In this document: piece after piece, positions 36,297-52,547 of the stretch | Layout: every line of letters starts with the position of its first letter | Numbering within the stretch: the first letter of the stretch is position 1 | From: Atrichornis clamosus | Lineage: Eukaryota > Chordata > Aves > Passeriformes > Menuridae | Direction: 5' to 3' | Assembly: GCA_013400975.1 (NCBI GenBank) | Contig: WBMZ01003002.1 | Coordinates: 1 to 64,000 of the forward strand | DNA: 64,000 nt | Made by a program: the position numbers and the translations under genes | The notes under the pieces: model-generated | The model's database searches: none | Seen by the model: the letters and a program-made list of their open reading frames with translations, nothing else | Told to the model about the DNA's origin: nothing

Positions 36297-36723
36297 CCAC
36301 CACGGTGCCCAAGGGAGAAGGGACAGTGCTGCACCACTGCCACCAGCAGTGCAGAGACTGCAGCGAGGAGGGCAGGAGGAGGGAAACGCCCTCTCCTGAC
36401 CCCTATCCTTGCCAATGCACACAGATCCTGGAAGGAACCAAGATGCCCTCCAGGACTGGCTTGAGATAAGTTCAAATGGTGATAAATCTATGAATTGCAC
36501 CTTCCTGCAAGGATGGACATGGTTGTGAGTTCACCCCTTCACCCCCATTTCCATCGATGCTGCCTCTTGCAGAAGCAGGGTGGCGCTGAGAGAAAAGGAT
36601 TACAAAAGTTCAATAGTATTTTCTTGCTGGCACTGGAGTAACTTCACATAGATTTAACTACGGGCTGCCCCATGAGGAACACAGCCGTGCCCACCCTCCC
36701 CATCACTGTATTTTGCTCACAAA

Positions 36724-36729
36724 AATAAA
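36724..36729 (+). terminator. Poly(A) signal AATAAA of FAAH-like copy 3
   Basis: AATAAA 428 bases after the TAG stop, within an A-rich stretch. It is the first canonical signal downstream of the copy 3 coding end. Confidence 0.6.
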
Positions 36730-37298
36730 AATGTAACTGTTAAGCAACTCTTATCAAAAACTCCAGTAATCCTTCACTGATGGCAATGATTCTATAAACA
36801 CAGTTACTACTCAAAATCATACAACCACCTCCCCTGGACATTCAATGGCATCTAGCATGGGAGCATTCACACTTTCCCACAGCTTTCCTATCCATGAGGG
36901 ATGGCAACAGTCACTGGCCTTTCCACAGCACCAGTTCTCCAGCATTCCAAGCACATTCCCAACCTCACAGGAGGGGCATTCTCAGGAACCTCTTGATTTC
37001 AGGACCTCAGGCTCTTCTTTCTGCAGGCAGGAGATAAGCAGAGACAGATGCAACTCATTTATGCAGATGGTGAGATCTGGACAGAAAGGCTGAGATCCCC
37101 AGATGGTGTTTGTTAACCCAAACCTGCTCATGTAGGATCAAAGCAGTCAGACAGGAGGGAGAGAGCAGGGCCATTTATCCTGTCCCACACTGATGGATAA
37201 ATCGCTCCCTCTGATAAGACTTCTCTCTCTTTCCTAGATTAAACACCTCAGTCTCAAACAGATAAATATTCAGGAGAGACCACAGCAGGTCTTTCTCA

Positions 37299-37304
37299 TT
37301 TATT
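37299..37304 (-). terminator. Poly(A) signal AATAAA of NSUN4
   Basis: TTTATT on the plus strand, read as AATAAA on the minus strand, 134 bases beyond the NSUN4 stop codon. Confidence 0.65.
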
Positions 37305-37437
37305 CTCTATGTCTGCAGTAAAAAAGGAGACTTCCTTTGGGACATTTTGAAAAGAAAAATAAATATAAAGCAGTTCTGCTTTCCCTAAAACTTTGGGATG
37401 TTTCCTGACAGCAAACGGACAGAGTCTGTTGCCCCTT

Positions 37438-41681
<4,244 letters not shown>

Positions 41682-42909
41682 CGCCGCGGCGCCTTCCGGG
41701 GCGGGACCTGGAAGTGCTCAAGGCAGGGCTGGGAAGGGCTCGGAGCACCCCGGGCTGGGGGAAGGTGTGCCTGCGCGCGGCGGGCGGCTGGAACTAAACG
41801 GTCTTTAAGGTCCTTCCCAAGCCAAATATTCTGTTTAATGAGCTGGGTTTGGGCATCAGTAACAAACGGGCTTTGCAGCAGAAACGCGCAGGCACAGCTG
41901 GACCCTGCCCTGTGCCACAGGAAAAAACACACACACACACAAACCCCTCCTGGAATTAACATGGCACGCTTACCCTAGTAAGTTTGTTTCAATCCACGAA
42001 GGATTACACTTGAAATCCACCAGCAAAAGGACTATGGACCACTACATGGATAAAGAACAGCGAAATTTATAAAGTGGTGATTTTCATTCCACTTTGAAGA
42101 AGAGATGAGAAATTTTCTGCCCCGTGAAATATTCTATCTTCCTACTACTAAACATCCTACTTGCAAAAGCAGGCAGAGCACAGACAGGATAGTCCCAGTT
42201 GAGTGGAACAGACTGGTAACTCACTCAGGAAGGCTTCAGTTCCCCCCAGGTAACCCTGACCGGGCTTTGAGCAGGTGAACCACCACCGTGTGCCTCCAGA
42301 ACCACGTGGTTGATTCCCTGAACAAGAAGGCAAAGCCGGCTGCATCCAGGAAGCTCTTCCAGCTGCTGGCAGCAGCAGGAGACACTGAAGGACAGGTGAC
42401 AGCTTTCCGCTGAGTGGGGAGGAACTTTTCTCTGCCAATTTAGTCTGAAAATACTGGCTGAACAACACTGGTCATGTGGGGCTTGGAAATAATCTTTGTG
42501 GCTCCAACAGACAAATCCTTCTCTGTAGGATTGCGCTGCAGCAGCTGTCCATCACAGCTGCGCAAAAAGGACATTCCCACAAGTGAGGAAAACTCTCCCC
42601 CCTAAACTGGGCTCTGACACCCACTGATTTCACCTTAATCCAGTACAAGTCAGAAGCACGAGAACTAGGAAATAAACAGAGCGCAATTCCATGGGAACTC
42701 TGAATGTTTTAATATGGAAAATTACAAACATCAACACTTTTTTTTTTTTCACACAGCTGCATGTCTTCCAGGAGCACAGAGGCAGTGACAGGCTGCCAGG
42801 AAGCCATTTCATTCATGCTCAGCACAGAGGATGGACTGGAGGAAGCAGAACTGTGATCCAGGAACCGCTGGTACCGGCTGTGGAAGTGAATGGACAATCA
42901 CAACCACCT
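41682..42909. other. NSUN4 upstream region and UQCRH 3' flank
   Basis: The first 100 bases continue the CpG-rich NSUN4 promoter. A short (CA)n run lies at 41927-41941. The UQCRH 3' UTR enters from the right, with a possible ATTAAA signal at 42708-42713. I see no gene or recognisable transposon in the rest. Confidence 0.5.
42708..42713 (-). terminator. Possible poly(A) signal ATTAAA of UQCRH
   Basis: TTTAAT on the plus strand reads ATTAAA on the minus strand, 197 bases past the UQCRH stop. It is the nearest strong variant signal; no AATAAA occurs closer. Confidence 0.45.
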
Positions 42910-43896
42910 TCACTTCAGCTTACTAAAAAGTTTGTGAGCAACCTGTAAAAAGAGAGAGCCCTCAGTAAGTCATGCTTTAGGGATGGAAATCAGCAGGGTG
43001 TTGGTTTTCTGGGCCACCAATGCATGCAGCCCCACAGCCCTTGGCTCTTCTTGTTGTTCTGCAAAAAGTCATTCAAGAAAACTATTAAAGTGCCTTACAG
43101 AGCTTCAGATTACAAAGGTTTGATTTTAAAATGGCAAATGTAAGACTGAAATAGCTGAGTGCCATTTGCAGGGCACAAACAAGGCGTTTGAGTTATTTAA
43201 CTGATTAACCTACCGAATTCCAGCTAGATCTGTTGTAACAAGGAGGAACCAAGCATTTAATGGAAAAAGGCGACTGAATAGCCACCACAGCTCACACTCG
43301 ACCTGGCAGCACTGTTAGCAGCGTGGCTGAAGGCAGCTCTGCTCAGAGCCCCAGCAGGACGCTGCACTTACACAGTGGTCCCTGGCGTGCAGGAAGTCGA
43401 AGAGCTCCTCTGTGCATTGCTCCTCTGTCTCGGAGCGGGAGGATACCCGCGCGGCACACACCTCCAGCCGCTCCCGCGCCTTCACGCATTTCTCCGTCTG
43501 CTCGCAGTGCTCCCGCACCGTGGTTAAGGGGTCCTGCGGACACGGGGCGGCGGTGAGCACAGGGACAGCCCCGCACGCCGCTTCCCCCCGAGCCCCACTG
43601 CTTTAAGAGGGAGCCACGCATCCACAGCGCAGCCCGGCCCCCCCACTGAGCTCTGCATCGCCGGCACAGCGCAGCCCGGCCTAAGCCCCCGAGCCTGTCG
43701 GCGCTGACGGCCCCGGGCAGCCGCCTCTGGCAGCTGCGAGTCCCCGCCGCGGTTCCCCGTCTTACCACGAGCTCTTCCTCTTCCTCCTGCGGAAAGAAAA
43801 GAGAGCACAGCGTTACCGCCCGCCTGCACGCCCCGGGGGTCCCGTGGGGGCGCGGTGCCGCCCCGCGCTCACCTCGGGCTCCCCGTGCTGCCCCAT
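42910..43896 (-). CDS. UQCRH: Cytochrome b-c1 complex subunit 6 (hinge protein)
   Basis: Small acidic intermembrane-space subunit of respiratory complex III that bridges cytochrome c1 and cytochrome c. Four exons in transcript order: 43896-43873, 43786-43766, 43533-43372, 42942-42910. They give 79 aa, against 91 in human. Exon 1 encodes only MGQHGEPE and exon 2 only EEEEELV, so the acidic hinge is much shorter than in mammals. The rest is strongly conserved, from [12 protein letters not shown] to [11 protein letters not shown] and the [10 protein letters not shown] end. Cysteines at 31/41 (C-x9-C) and 55/69 (C-x13-C) fit the two disulfides known for this protein. The first exons are tiny, but each has a clear donor and acceptor. 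The gene is divergent from LRRC41, as in mammals. Confidence 0.95.
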
Positions 43897-44214
43897 CGCG
43901 CTCCCGCCGCACAGAAGGACTCGCCAGGGTCACCCGCCGGAAGCGCCGCTGCCCACGCCGGAAACGGAAACGGCCCCTCAGCAGGGCGGTGCTTCGGCCC
44001 GGGGCGCGGCCCTTCCAAACATGGCAGCCGACGGTTCCCCCGCCTGTCGCCGCGACAACTTGGCCATTGTTCCGCTCCCTGCCTTGTCTTTCCTTTCTTT
44101 CCGGGGGCCTCGGCCTTGGAGCTGCTCGGCCGGCCCTGCTGCCGCCAGCCCGTCCGGCCCCGCTGCTGGACGCGACCTCCCCAACATGGCCGTCCGCTCT
44201 TGCCGCCTCCCAAT
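43897..44214. promoter_or_regulatory. Bidirectional CpG-island promoter, UQCRH (-) / LRRC41 (+)
   Basis: Only 318 bp separate the two start codons. The sequence is CpG-dense and has no TATA box. ETS/GABP (NRF-2) cores CCGGAAG at 43937-43943 and CCGGAAA at 43958-43964 face one way, and CTTTCCGG at 44097-44104 the other. YY1-like elements occur as AACATGGCAGCC near 44018-44029, GGCCATTGTT near 44062-44071, CAACATGGCC near 44182-44191 and CAATATGGCGGC over the LRRC41 start. GABP and YY1 sites are typical of nuclear genes for oxidative phosphorylation. Binding is inferred from motifs. Confidence 0.6.
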
Positions 44215-47200
44215 ATGGCGGCGCGCGGCGGGCCGTCCGTGGCCGAGGCGGCGATGGCGGCGGAGCGGCCGCGCAGCCTGTTCGCGCTGAGCGCGGCCGC
44301 CGTGAGCCGCAGCATGGCCACCCTGGAGCGGGACGTCTGGGGTAAGGCGCGGGCGGCGTGGGGCGGCGGGGCGCGGGGCCCGGACCTGCCCGCACCCTGC
44401 CGCCCTCTCCCTCTGGCTCTCCGCAGCGCTGCCCGGGCACCTCCTGCGGGGGCTCCTGCCGCTCCTCACAGTCTTCCGCCTCGAGCGGGCCGAGGACGCC
44501 GCGCGGAGAGCAGGTGACACCGGCGGGAACGGCGACGAACCCGTGGGGACACCCCCGGGCGGGAGGAACAGGCGCCCCAAACTGATGGGGTGAGAGAGCG
44601 GGTGGATGCCCCCAAAGCTGGAGGGAGGAGCCCCACACCGGAGGGACCCTCAGCTGAGAGAGGAGCCCCTTCAGGCTGCAAATGGGAACCCCGACCCAGA
44701 GGGGAGAAGCCCTCTATGGAGAGGGAACACCCCCGAAGCACAGTCCCTGCCACTGGGGCTGGGACACTCCCCAGCATTCCACACCCCGGCAGGGTCTAGG
44801 GCTGTGTACCCACCGCCCCATCAAGCCCCAGAGCAGGGCACGGGAATAGGGAAAGGGGTGAAAGAGCCTCATTGATGATTTTTCCCCCCAGGTCTCTCGA
44901 CACAGCCCATCTGGCGCAAGCTGTGGGATGATGTGATGAAAACCAGGCCGCCCAACCCAGAGGTGAGGAAACACTGAGGTGGGAGAAGGGGCTCGATGCA
45001 GGTGCCTTGGTTTTTCCTGTTTTCCATGAGGTTTTGTTTCTGGCCGCCTCTAAGCGATTGCTGGTGCTTGTTTATAAACGTTTGTAGAGCTCTGGACCAA
45101 GGCGTGACCCTGGCAGTACAAACACTTTGGGAAACAGGGTTCAAAAATAAACTGTAGTGCCACACCCTTCAACTCCAGTGAGTTTGCTAAAAGAGCAAAT
45201 CTCTTGTCTTCAGAGATTCTCAGTGAAACAGGATAAAAACAGTATCTTATGTCATATTTACACCTACGCTCACAAAATGTGCTGATGTTTTAGAAAGCAC
45301 GAGAAAAATACAGAAGACTGAGTTTTATGTAGAAAAACTGAAGCAGCTTCATTGATTCATCATCGTAAAAGAATCATTCACAGACAGCTTAATGGCAGTC
45401 TGTAAATAGATGCTCAGGAAGAAAATTGCTGATGATGCAATTAAGAGGCAAAAACATGGCTCAGCTTCAAACCACTGAGTATGTTTAAATTGGGCCAGAA
45501 GCAGGATGAAGAGAGCAATGAGATCCACTCAGGTTTTCAAGGAATACACTGAGGAAGGATGTTGAGAACTAGAGAGGTGGTCTCAGTGGAGCTAGCAGAA
45601 AATTTTTTTGGACAACACATTTACCAGGTTAGCAATAATTAAACTTAAAAAGAACAAGAAAAACGGATGCTGACTTTTTGTTCATGTGCCCTGTTGTTCA
45701 ATTGCAGAGCGTAACCTGTTGGAGGAAGAAGTTCCTTGAGACGTTCTTCTCCAACGTCCTTCACGGTGTGCTGGACGTTTCCTCTGACTGGCGCCTCAAT
45801 GACGATCATTTTTCACCGCTGCTGGACAGCTCCCCGCACGTGTCCCAGCTCACCCTCTGCAACATGCTCCAGGGGGCCGTGGAGCTCACTGCAGAGCACA
45901 ACCACAAAGTGCTTGAAAACCTGGCTGGCTGCCTGCGGATCCTGAAGTTCCAGCATCTCCTCTCCTGTGACCAGTCCGTCAGGCGCTCGCTGGTTTTGCT
46001 CCTTCACCGGCTGATTCACCATGGCGCTGTCAGCCAGGTGTCCATGTATTCCTGGCCTGTTCCCGACACGGTTCTTCTCGTGCTCATCTTGAGCATGAGT
46101 GCTGGGTTCTGCCGCTTGGGAAATGCCCTTGTGCATCACGGCAGCCCGTGTGGCCTTTGCAGAGAGGAGGACAAAGTCCAAAGCCAGGAGTCAGCACAGG
46201 AGCGAGCCGAGAGGGGCCATAAAGCTGGGAGGGAGGGGAATGATGGGGAGAACCAGAAGGGATCCCCAGAGGCCCTGGAGGAGACTGATGCCCACATGAA
46301 CTGTGCCATCTCTGGCCCCAGAAATCCTCCCTTGCAAAACCCAGCATGTGAGGAGACAAGCAGTGAGGTGCCCTGTGGCCACACCAGCACTCAGGGGGGA
46401 TCCTCACCTCCTTCCAGCTCGGAGCAGCTGTCCTGTCACCCCGTTCCTCGAAAGACACACAGGCGGCTGAAACCTGCAGTGGGGAGGAAACGTCGCTGCC
46501 TCAGACGGAGCAGGGCACCCTATGCTGACCCAGAAGACCTGTATGATTTTGTTTTCACTGTTGCTAGAGAGGATAATTCAGGGTTACTCCACAAAACCCA
46601 GACCACAGAGGGAGAAAACAATGAGAACTGGACTAGTTCCTCCCCGGGATCTCCATGCACTGGCCACGCTGGCTGTAAAAAAAGAGGAGGACCTGCTGGA
46701 ATCTTTTCTCTGAAACCTGCTCACCGCTTCCGAAGCATATCCACGCTGGAATTGTTCTCCATTCCTTTGACTGGGGAGACATGTCGGACTCTGAGTAACC
46801 TGCTGAGCTCCTGGGTGTCTTTGGAAAACTTGGTTCTGTCTTACAACGGTCAGTGCTGTGAACAGGGCACTTCCTTCCAACCCTGCTCAAGTGGTCTGAC
46901 TTACTGCTTGGGTTTACCCTGGGCTTATTTTCACTGGAAGGGGCATTGTAAGAGTATTGGTGCCCTATCTTGAGAAGGGTGTTGGGTGAGATGTTTAATG
47001 AGTGTGAGGACTTGAGGGAGAGAATGGGGCCCTCCTGTCCCAGAAAGCCTCTGGCTTTGTGTTTAAACACCCTTCAGAGAGGGTGAAGGGAAGAGACAGA
47101 TCTCCCATCTCCCATGTACACCGTGTAGCTTAAGGATGCGTGGACAAAGCAGTCTGTGCCTTTAGCCTTTGACTCGAGCTGCCATTGGTGCAGCTCCAGC

Positions 47201-50200
47201 TGTGTGTGTTGGTGTCTGTACAGACACAGCTAACACCTTTCTGTACAACTGCTGTTCCAGGCCTGGATGCTAATGTCTTCTGCATCCTCTCTGGGCTCCG
47301 GGCCCTCTCCCGACACCCGGAATGCCGCCTCCGCGTGCTGCGCGTGAGCGACGTCTTCTCCCACATGCCCTGCATGGAGCTCGTTCACTGCGTCCTGCGC
47401 GCCTTTCCCCAGCTCCACACGCTCTCAGTCAGCTTCGACCTCAAAAACCAGCTGGAGGGGAGCAGGCCAGAGGGGAATCCAAGCTGCAGTGAGGCAGGAA
47501 TCCCAGGTAGGAGTCAACATTCTGAGTGATTACCAGGACTTGGGAGGCAGAGCTGCCAAGCAGGCTTGGCACATACTTCACTCTACACTATTATGATGTG
47601 TGTTATTAGGCAATTCCAGCCTCACCTTTTTGATTTAGATGTTGTTGCAATTTGTCACTTCCAGTCTGTGGGGTGCTCTGTGGAGCCTGAGTCTTGGGAA
47701 AAGTGTTTCATTGCTGTATCCCAGCCTGCTGCAATATCAGCTTTGTACAGGGCCAGTTGTACCTGCTAGCTGTAACTGTCCATCGGGAGCCTATCCCACC
47801 ACATCTGTAAATGGATTGGGAACTTCCACTTTGTCCAACCCATTGACTGTGAGGCTCTAAGCCTTGGACAGAGGGGGGCCCCTCTAGACCCCTAAGGTGA
47901 GGGAAAGCATCCCTTGATCATCAGTGTACCACAGGTGATGGCAAAGCATTGCCCAAGCCTTTGGATTCCAGCCTGGGAGCTGTAGCAGTGTGTGCTCAGC
48001 TCACAGGTCTCCCATCACCCTGATTAGTCCTTTAATTGCCAGAAAAGCAGTGAGCAAAACCTGAGCAACTTTGGAGTGGGGTCAGGAAAGAGCTGTGCTC
48101 TGGGAAGACACTGGTTTGTGCATTAAAGGGGGACCTTTTCTCAAGCATTGCTGAGCACAGTAGAAATTGGTGACCCTGTGGTCTGGCAGGAGTCCTCAAT
48201 GAGCTGTAAGTGACTTTAGGTCTGGGTTGCCACAGAGCTCCGTGAAGCGGAGCATGTTATATAGGCAATTTCTACCAACCTAAATGGTTGTGGTGTTGGG
48301 CATACAGGCTTCCTGCTTGCTGTAGGCCCAGCTACACTGAAGATGGGCACTGCAGACCAAACTCTTTCCTTGTTTTTCTTCCCTTAGAGAGCTGCCTGGA
48401 GCAGCTGGAGATCCGATTCCCCAGGGAACCTCTGCACACCGAGTTCCTGCTGCCAGTGCTCAAGGCGTCCAAGTCCCTCCAGCAGCTGTCCCTTGACAGT
48501 GCCACACTGCCCTGCCCCCAGGAGCTTGGGCTCCTTTTGCAGGTGCTCAAAGGTACCCAGTTACCCTGTGGGCAGCATCACTGGGGCACACACAGTGTCG
48601 TTTCCATGCTGTGGTCTTCCATCCTATAGCATAAAGCCAGTTTCGGTGGGTCCACTTCTCTTCATTGTGGACATCCTTGGAGTCTCCCGAGAAAGGGAAA
48701 TGGGTGTCAGCCATCCCTGCATTCTGTGCTGAGCATGTGGATGATCCTGCACAGCATGATGGTTCGTTTTTAATTACCCACAATATAGCACAAATTACCC
48801 ACAGTCCAGCTCAGTTTTTGGGTGTTAGCCAGTACCTGGGTCAGGGTCTTTTCATCCCAAGGACATGCAGTACTTTACCTAAGAACTTGTTTTGCTTTTA
48901 GAGTGTACTCCAAATCTGAAGAAACTCAGTTTTCATGATGTGAACCTGGCTGAGCAACAGAAAGAAGTTCTGCTTTTGCTTCAGGATCCCGTCCTGCAAG
49001 GTACAGACAGCTCCTCTGTGCTGTTGCTTGGAAAGGTGCTGCCGGTGGCTGCCTTCAGCTGGCTGGCATTTAAGAGGTGATCTTTGGACATGTAAGGTTT
49101 AGCCAAATGTCACAGTCCCTGGGGCAGATCTGCAGCTCCTGCCAGAGTGGAAATGTGCCTGGTTCTTTGTGCCAGCAGGGCAGAGGAGCAGCTGCAAAGC
49201 TGGCAAATGCTGCAGAGGAGAGTCTGTAGTCTCAGCCATAAAACAAGGATTTTTAACCTGCAGAGCACATCAGCCTTTAACTGGGTCAGCTGGCAGAGCC
49301 ACTTGCCTGGGTGATCTCTACTCTCTTCCTGACAGAGCAGAAGTGGTTATATGCAAATCCACTGCTGGGGGAGCTTTGTTCTTGCATGCAGATTAGGGGC
49401 TGGAGCTGTCTGCAGAATATAATTATGGAATAATTAAGCACAGGGAGCACTCACATGTACTGTCAATCCATTTCTTCCACAGAAATCACGTTTTCCTTCT
49501 GCCGGCTGTTTGAAAGCTCTACTGCTGAGTTTTTGACAGAAATAATCAATACAGTGAAAAGAAATTCATCCCTGAAGAGCCTCAAACTGCCTGGGAATCG
49601 CCTTGGTGTGTACTGGGAGTGTTGCTGTGGGGCCTTAGACCAGCTCTCTTGGAGGGAACTTCAGGGCTGGAGTCAGGACTGTTGATAGCTGGTGACTGCA
49701 GTGCTGCATTTACCACGTGCAGGAGCAGAGTGGGTTTAGTTCACAAAATAAGGAGCACTCAATCCATTTTTTAAAGGCAAAATTTCAGTTGTGTTCAGCA
49801 ATGTACCAAGGGTTCAGGTGCTGTGCAGGAATTACAGCTGCTTTTTTTCTGCAGCAAAAGCAAATACCCCCAGGTCTCCAGATTTGGCTGAACACTAATC
49901 TTCAGACTTCAACAGGAACAGATCCAGCAGCAAATGCACTGCTGCCCATTCAGAAGCACAGATTTTGCCCAAGTTTGGGCATTTTGTGTCTTAGCAGCTC
50001 TTGGCAAGCACTGGAGGGATGGGAACCAGTAAAGGAGGAGTTTGTGTCAAAGAAGTGGAACTGAATTTACAGAAGTGATAGGCTCTTTGGATCACAAGCA
50101 AGGTAGCAATGTTTGAGAAATTAATTTCATGTAAATCCAGAATATTGTTTTCTGTTCTTTTAATGAAGTAAAACAGGAAAACTTGGGATAACCTGAATAC

Positions 50201-51801
50201 AATTAATTTCTAAAACAAAGCTGCATATGGACTTAGCAAACAAACCCAGGACTTCTCTACGGAAAGAAACTGCCCTATCAGCAAATGTTTTCATTGCCTT
50301 GAACTCTGCTCAGGGGGTTGAACTTGCTTTAGGACACTGAGGCGGACAAACTGAGGATGCAGAGATGAGCCCTTTGTGCTGCATTCACATGCTTACAGCC
50401 TCCTTTTTGCACTATTATCCCAGCCCTATGGTCACTTAAAGTTTCAAGGCATTTTCCAGTTTGCATCTAACAGTGACATTTCTCCCCTTTTAGGGAATCA
50501 CAGGCTGGTTGCCCTTGCAGACATTTTCTCTGAGGATTCCTCTTCTTCTCTCTGCCAGCTGGATGTGAGGTATTCTGTTCCTCTAAACACAGAATTTCTG
50601 GTTTGGGGAAGGACAGAGCTGAACTGAGCTCTGACAGCAGGAGAACCTAAGCATGGTTTTGTTTCTTCCTTGAGGGAATGTGTGCTCAAGAAAAGCTCGG
50701 GGAATGCTGCAATGGGCACATACAACCTCAGGGAGCTCCAGCATCTCCAAGCCATTTCACCTTTATAATGAGTCAAGCACCATCTTAAAAGCAGCTCTGG
50801 TTTGCTCCTCCCTTGGGAAGCTGTTGCAGGCCCTCTCTGAGCTGTAGGTTAGGACTAACATCCCTACCTACCTTTATGCTTGGGTATCAGGGTGAACAGC
50901 TCTGTTCCCATTGCCCCTGCTAGCAAGAGAATGCTGTCATTCCTGGCAGATTCTGTAAATGCCTCTGCATTCACTTCCTCATCTTTGGTCTTCAGTCAGA
51001 ACTGGTGCTCTCTTCTTGACCCTGAATGGCCTTACAGCTCAGCAGCAACCCTCCTGAAGCACGTGGGGGTGGCATTTCTGCAATACTAACAACTGCTTTG
51101 CTTGATTCTGCCCCCCTTCCTTACATCCTACCGGCTCAGGTTGCTCAGAGTACACAGGCTTGACAATTTATTTAGCCAGGGCCACTCCTTCAGTAGCCTT
51201 GAATCCTGACGGTTACTGTGCCTCTGACAAGATTTAAGTCCAGCATGCAGCTTGGGTCCAGCAACATTGTAAGGCCACAGCTACATCTAATTAAGTCAGT
51301 AGTCAGGAGATCGGGATAATGAGTTTAACTTGTCAGAGGTTACCACCTTAGTTTTAAAGTTTCCAGCCCTTCCTATTACTGGGCTTCAGTTTTGGTTTTC
51401 ATGAGAAACGGACAGACCACTCACCCTTTGCACTGCTGAAGAAAGGTGCACTTTGCCTTGAAACATCCTCAGGTCCCTAGTTACTAGAAGGAACAGTAAT
51501 TTAAACTGCTCAAATTATAGCCTAGACTCTTAATGTCTTTTTTTAAATCCTTCTTTCCCTGCAAAGTTCAAATTGCATCAAACCCGATGGGCTCCTGGAG
51601 TTCACAAAGAAGCTGGAAGGCCACATCCAGCAGAGAGGGGGACAGATTCAATTCACACACCTTCGCCTCTTCCAGAACTGGCTGGACCAGGATGCAGAGA
51701 CAGCCCAAGAAGCGCTGCGGCGTCTCAAAGCCCTGTGCAGTGTCGTCAACGACTCGTGGGACTCCTCCCAGGCCTTTGCTGACTACATCAGTGTCATGTG
51801 A
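44215..51801 (+). CDS. LRRC41: Leucine-rich repeat-containing protein 41 (MUF1), E3 ligase substrate receptor
   Basis: Elongin BC-binding, cullin-RING ubiquitin-ligase receptor; its substrates are poorly known. Ten exons: 44215-44341, 44427-44513, 44892-44962, 45708-46848, 47261-47506, 48388-48552, 48902-49000, 49483-49605, 50494-50569, 51567-51801, giving 789 aa (human about 812). The N-terminal part, including [10 protein letters not shown] across exons 3/4, is conserved. Exon 4 (1141 nt) contains a disordered, Ser/Glu/Pro-rich segment (about 248-370) ending in a basic run, KTHRRLKP...[11 protein letters not shown], that could be a nuclear signal. EDLYDFVF follows. Leucine-rich repeats fill the C-terminal half, including [30 protein letters not shown] and [10 protein letters not shown]. 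The end QNWLDQD...[11 protein letters not shown] is conserved. The first ATG overlaps a YY1-like motif. Later in-frame ATGs at 44254 and 44314 are possible starts. The exon 4 donor is GTCAGT. Confidence 0.94.
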
Positions 51802-52185
51802 TGGACACAGGAGCAGGAGAAAAGCCATCACCTTGAACTAAGCAGTTCTGATTTCACAGCATAGGTGGGGGTTTCTTCCCCTGGTTCAAGCAGTATGGAG
51901 TTGTTCTTTTCACTTTTCTGTTCATTTGAAGGGGTATGACAGTCACGTGACACACCAGACCATGTGGGTCAACAGCTGTATTCCCAGGTGATCTAACTGC
52001 CATCTTTTTGAGTATTTTAAGTGGGACATATATCAAATGAGCTTCTGTGACTTCCTGCAGATTTCTGAACAAACAGTTGTTTATGTCACTGGGTGTTGTG
52101 ACAAATTTCATGCTGTTTCAGCTAATGTCTCATCAATAACCATCTCCAGCATGGGAGAGGCTCAGAAGCCATTGAGTTGTGGTTC

Positions 52186-52280
52186 TCAGCAACCAGGTCG
52201 AGGTGATCTTGTTTTTGAGGAGGGATATTGTACAGTATCACCTGAGGTCCCTTCCAACTTCAGCTATTCTGTGATCTGTG
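52186..52280 (+). mobile_element. Short CR1 3' end in the LRRC41 3' UTR
   Basis: Ends with the CR1-type sequence GAGGTCCCTTCCAACTTCAGC, then TATTCTGTGATCTGTG. Plus orientation, truncated to roughly 95 bp, exapted into or tolerated within the 3' UTR. Confidence 0.7.
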
Positions 52281-52498
52281 AAGTAATAATTCCTTCCTCC
52301 ACTTAAAGGGAGTAGAAGACAAGCTAAACAAAGCCCCCAGCCTTGACCTTTTCCATTTGGAAAGTTTTACTTTATACCAAAAAAATTCTTTTTGTACGAA
52401 ATAGCTTGCTGTTTATTTGCAATCACACTGCCGTTTTCCAACATCTGCAGTCATTTTACAGAGGTTTTGACAAGTTTGTTATTTTGTAACAATTGTAT

Positions 52499-52504
52499 AA
52501 TAAA
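52499..52504 (+). terminator. Poly(A) signal AATAAA of LRRC41
   Basis: AATAAA within TATAATAAACTTG, 697 bases after the LRRC41 stop, preceded by a T-rich stretch with TTTGTAAC-type repeats. Confidence 0.75.
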
Positions 52505-52541
52505 CTTGTAATTAACACCCACAATGTACCAAAGAGTGAAT

Positions 52542-52547
52542 TTTATT
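52542..52547 (-). terminator. Poly(A) signal AATAAA of RAD54L
   Basis: TTTATT on plus reads AATAAA on minus, 623 bases past the RAD54L stop. It faces the LRRC41 signal, so both cleavage sites should fall between or just beyond the two hexamers. Confidence 0.7.

Larger units (their letters stand above)
36297..37437. other. Convergent 3' flanks of FAAH-like copy 3 and NSUN4
   Basis: The 3' UTR of copy 3 (+) and that of NSUN4 (-) meet here. The copy 3 signal is at 36724-36729 and the NSUN4 signal at 37299-37304, leaving about 570 bp between them. I see no gene or recognisable transposon in that gap. Confidence 0.5.

Noticed and set aside
43855..44517. 220-codon plus-strand open frame over the bidirectional promoter
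   Set aside because: GC-rich, with no recognisable domain. It overlaps LRRC41 exon 1 in another frame and crosses clear splice sites.
43343..44638. 431-codon minus-strand open frame
   Set aside because: It runs through UQCRH exon 3, its introns, the promoter and LRRC41 exons 1-2 antisense. A CpG-rich region lacks stops by composition, and the true UQCRH exons use short parts only.
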